Positions 6,648 through 8,354 of a stretch of DNA of 8,354 nt are shown here, one piece after another. The stretch covers positions 1 through 8,354 of the forward strand of contig JBOHDE010000175.1 of NCBI GenBank assembly GCA_050699035.1, in the 5' to 3' direction. How positions within the stretch are numbered: the first letter of the stretch is position 1; the number at the start of each line of letters is the position of its first letter. Below the pieces are notes generated by a model that had not been told where the DNA came from, ran no database searches, and saw nothing but the letters and a program-made list of their open reading frames with translations. Made by a program: the position numbers and the translations under genes. The DNA is from WHTB01 sp050699035 (lineage in GTDB: Bacteria > Actinomycetota > Actinomycetes > Propionibacteriales > Nocardioidaceae).

Positions 6648-6710
6648 TCACCCCTCGAACCGCCACGTTCGGGCCCGATTTCCGGCTCAGAATGTCGGTT
6701 CGGAGGGTGA
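6648..6710. repeat. Imperfect palindromic element C
   Basis: TCACCC-CT-CGAACCG (6648-6662) pairs with CGGTTCG-GA-GGGTGA (6696-6710), and the inner part CCACGTTC/GAATGT is partly complementary. The right arm contains GAATGTCGGTTC (6690-6701), whose exact complement occurs in element A at 6558-6569. It looks like a diverged relative or a fragment of the same repeat family. Confidence 0.55.
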
Positions 6711-6776
6711 TGTTGTGGCCGGCGGGCACGTGCAAACCGTTTCCCCGGACACGGGTGCGGCGCCAGCCCGCAAGTA

Positions 6777-6826
6777 TTCGCGCCGAGGTTGCGCGTACGC
6801 AGACATCCGCGCAACCTCGGCGCGAA
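6777..6826. repeat. Palindromic element B, perfect 19-bp stem with 12-nt loop
   Basis: TTCGCGCCGAGGTTGCGCG (6777-6795) and its exact complement (6808-6826) flank a 12-nt loop (6796-6807). The arms match those of element A, including the GAAGGG that follows the right arm in both. It lies 98 bp before the F420-reductase start. No T-run follows, so it is not a standard intrinsic terminator, though as RNA it would fold very stably. Confidence 0.88.
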
Positions 6827-6924
6827 GGGCAGGGACCTACGCGGGGTGGGGTCGCCAGCGGGCCGACCTGCGGCGTCGTGCCACACTGCGGTCGGCGTCG
6901 AGAACGGACCAGGAGAGTGTCGGG

Positions 6925-7572
6925 ATGCGGATCGCGGTCGTCGGAGGCACCGGCGCTCAGGGGAAGGGCCTGGCGTACCGGTTCGCTGCGGCGGGCCACG
7001 ACATCGTGCTGGGTTCACGAGACGCCGGTCGCGCCGGCCAGACGGCGGCCACGGTGGCCGAGCACGCGGGTACGGCGGTGCGCGGCGCGACCAACCACGA
7101 CGCGGTGGCCGACGCCGACATCGTCGTGCTGTCGGTGCCGTACGACGGGCACGCCGCACTCGTCGGCGCGCTCGCGGACGTACTCGCCGACCGGATCGTG
7201 ATCAGCTGCGTGAACCCGCTGGGCTTCGACCGGGCCGGTGCGTTCGCGCTCGACGTGCCCGACGGCAGCGCGGCAGAGGAAGCCGCCCGGCTGGCACCGC
7301 GGGCTCGGTTGGTCGGCGCGTTCCACACGGTGTCAGCGGTGAGCCTGTGGCGCGACGAGGGACCGCTCGACCACGAGGACGTGCTGGTGTGCGGGGACGA
7401 GGCGGAGGCCAACGAGGTCGTCGTCGAACTGGCGACCAGCGTGACCGGCCGACCCGGCGTCCAGGTCGGGCCACTCCGCCAGGCCCGCCAGCTCGAGCCG
7501 CTGACCGCAGTGCTCATCGCGGTCAACAAGCGGTACAAGGTGCGGTCGGGCATCCGCATCGGCGGACTGTGA
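6925..7572 (+). CDS. npdG: NADPH-dependent F420 reductase-like oxidoreductase
   Basis: This 215-residue protein matches the F420H2:NADP oxidoreductase family, which passes hydride between NADPH and coenzyme F420. The Rossmann motif MRIAVVGGTGAQGKGLAYRF (1-20) is followed by LGSRDAGRA (29-37), where Ser31-Arg32 should bind the NADP 2'-phosphate. Later marks are VVLSVPYDGH (67-76), CVNPLGF (95-101), GAFHTVSA (131-138) and the C-terminal LEPLTAVLIAVNKRYKVRSGI (190-210), all in the places expected for the family. Length is usual. ATG 6925 has an AGGAGAG ribosome binding site seven bases upstream; the open frame extending to 6505 runs through the repeats and is not coding. It stands alone, without F420 biosynthesis genes in view. 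Some relatives are annotated only as NAD(P)-binding proteins, so F420 as partner is likely but unproven here. Confidence 0.85.
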   Translation: MRIAVVGGTGAQGKGLAYRFAAAGHDIVLGSRDAGRAGQTAATVAEHAGTAVRGATNHDAVADADIVVLSVPYDGHAALVGALADVLADRIVISCVNPLGFDRAGAFALDVPDGSAAEEAARLAPRARLVGAFHTVSAVSLWRDEGPLDHEDVLVCGDEAEANEVVVELATSVTGRPGVQVGPLRQARQLEPLTAVLIAVNKRYKVRSGIRIGGL

Positions 7573-7603
7573 CCCGCTGAGAGCCTTCCGTACCCGCGCC
7601 TGG

Positions 7604-7631
7604 TTGAACTAGGTTTTCTCTCGGCTACACC
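7604..7631 (+). promoter_or_regulatory. Possible promoter of the metalloprotease gene
   Basis: TTGAAC (7604-7609) and TACACC (7626-7631) are spaced by 16 bp and lie in a locally AT-richer patch. The -10 is imperfect. A transcript would have a leader of about 46 nt including a GAGGGA-like ribosome binding site near 7673-7678. Confidence 0.3.
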
Positions 7632-7683
7632 CCGCAGCAGGTGGTCTGCGTGGGTCGCTCGGGGACTGGCGAGAGGGAACGCT

Positions 7684-8354
7684 ATGCGCTGGACTGCAAC
7701 CCGCAGAGGTCACGTCGTGCTGGGGATGACGTTGGGGCTGATGGTGGTGGGCGCCGCCCCGGCGTCCGGGTACGTCACCGAGTCCGCGACGGCGCCGCCG
7801 GTCGACTGTGTCGAGCCCCTCGGGAACGCCGCTGCGCGCGGCGGCATCGACGCCCACCCCGAAGGGTTCGACGAGGTCTCACCGGAAGAGGCGCGCCAGA
7901 TCGAGCGAGACCGCTCGGAGCGGCTGGACCGACGCGGCGCCAAGGGCAAGGCGGTGGCCGACATCACCATCCCGGTGCACTTCCACGTGGTCACCGCCGA
8001 CGACGGCACCGGGGACGTCAGCGACGCGCAGATCGCCGACCAGATCGCCGTCCTCAACAACACCTTCGGCGGGGGTGAGTCGGGCGACGCGGCCGACACC
8101 GGCTTCAGCTTCGAGCTGGCGAGCACCGAGCGGATCGCCAACTCCAACTGGTTCAGGTCCGGGTCCACGTCGATGATGCGCAAGACCCACGTCGGCACCA
8201 AGGCGGAGCTGAACATCTGGTCCGTCGACTTCGGGTATCTCGGCATCGCGCAGTTCCCGTGGACCAAGTCGCTGGCCACCGACGGCATCCGGGTGAAGTG
8301 GACCACCCTGCCAGGCGGCTCGCAGACCAACTTCAACGACGGCGAGACCGCGAC
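7684..8354 (+). CDS. Secreted M43 (pappalysin-like) zinc metalloprotease, N-terminal part (C-terminus off window)
   Basis: The 223 codons present begin at ATG 7684 behind a GAGAGGGA ribosome binding site. Residues 1-28 are a signal peptide: RWTATRRGH, then hydrophobic VVLGMTLGLMVVGAAPA, with cleavage near 27. A propeptide-like charged stretch follows (about 60-90), then the protease domain start, IPVHFHVVTADDGTG (96-110), SDAQIADQIAVLN (113-125), MRKTHVGTKAELNIWSVDFG (165-184) and LGIAQFPW (186-193). This order matches M43 family secreted proteases related to fungal MEP1. The last residues, NFNDGETA (216-223), sit where the family usually has T followed by the HExxHxxGxxH zinc motif, so the active site should begin within a few codons past the edge. 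It would act outside the cell on proteins. Confidence 0.85.
   Translation, partial: MRWTATRRGHVVLGMTLGLMVVGAAPASGYVTESATAPPVDCVEPLGNAAARGGIDAHPEGFDEVSPEEARQIERDRSERLDRRGAKGKAVADITIPVHFHVVTADDGTGDVSDAQIADQIAVLNNTFGGGESGDAADTGFSFELASTERIANSNWFRSGSTSMMRKTHVGTKAELNIWSVDFGYLGIAQFPWTKSLATDGIRVKWTTLPGGSQTNFNDGETA

Larger units (their letters stand above)
6463..6924. other. 462-bp gene-free stretch rich in palindromes
   Basis: No convincing gene lies between the HAD stop and the F420-reductase start. Five copies of the core GAGGTTGC or its complement occur at 6493, 6526, 6572, 6785 and 6811, arranged in elements A and B, with element C between them. I see nothing recognisable at 6597-6647, 6711-6776 or 6827-6910 apart from the ribosome binding site at the end. 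Open frames crossing the region in several phases follow from G+C richness and palindromic symmetry. Confidence 0.7.

Noticed and set aside
5817..6710. Open frame overlapping the HAD gene and the repeats
   Set aside because: The translation is Arg/Gly-rich and out of frame with the HAD motifs.
6477..6826. CRISPR array
   Set aside because: The repeats are inverted and few, with irregular spacing and no equal-sized spacers or cas genes.
6505..6924. Upstream extension of the F420-reductase frame
   Set aside because: It passes through the palindromes and has no similarity to the family. ATG 6925 has a strong ribosome binding site and begins the Rossmann motif directly.

Overview
This is a window of high-GC DNA that looks like an actinobacterial chromosome, from the Actinomycetota. 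Supporting signs are the very G+C-rich third codon positions, frequent GTG starts, an F420-dependent oxidoreductase, a DUF4081-type GNAT protein, and start codons placed just after -10-like boxes, as in leaderless genes. A member of Propionibacteriales or a relative is possible, but I cannot fix the genus. Every gene belongs to a known family, and I see no CRISPR array, tRNA, rRNA, transposase or phage gene.

Layout. Bases 1-1474 (minus strand) hold the N-terminal 491 codons of an AcrB/CusA-type RND efflux permease; the rest lies beyond the left edge. A divergent intergenic region (1475-1664) carries a 26-bp operator-like inverted repeat. On the plus strand follow a DUF4081/GNAT acetyltransferase (1665-2510), a 57-bp near-perfect palindrome (2526-2582), a small DoxX-like membrane protein (2629-3000), an M15 metallopeptidase lipoprotein (3020-3928), prolyl-tRNA synthetase proS (4014-5780) and a HAD-like hydrolase overlapping the proS end (5770-6462). 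A gene-free stretch of about 460 bp (6463-6924) contains at least three palindromic elements built on a shared GAGGTTGC core. Then come an NADPH:F420 reductase-like gene (6925-7572) and the start of a secreted M43-type zinc metalloprotease (7684 to the right edge), cut just before the expected catalytic motif.

How the parts fit. The GNAT, DoxX, M15, proS and HAD genes point the same way and form a housekeeping neighbourhood. A DUF4081 GNAT gene near proS recalls the mycobacterial ispG-Rv2867c-proS region. proS and the HAD gene are very likely co-transcribed and translationally coupled. The RND pump is transcribed away from this block and may be controlled from the inverted repeat. The least explained material is the set of non-coding palindromes at 2526-2582 and 6477-6826. 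They look like small dispersed repeats (REP/MITE-like) or structured RNA or terminator elements, and they are my best lead for something undescribed.
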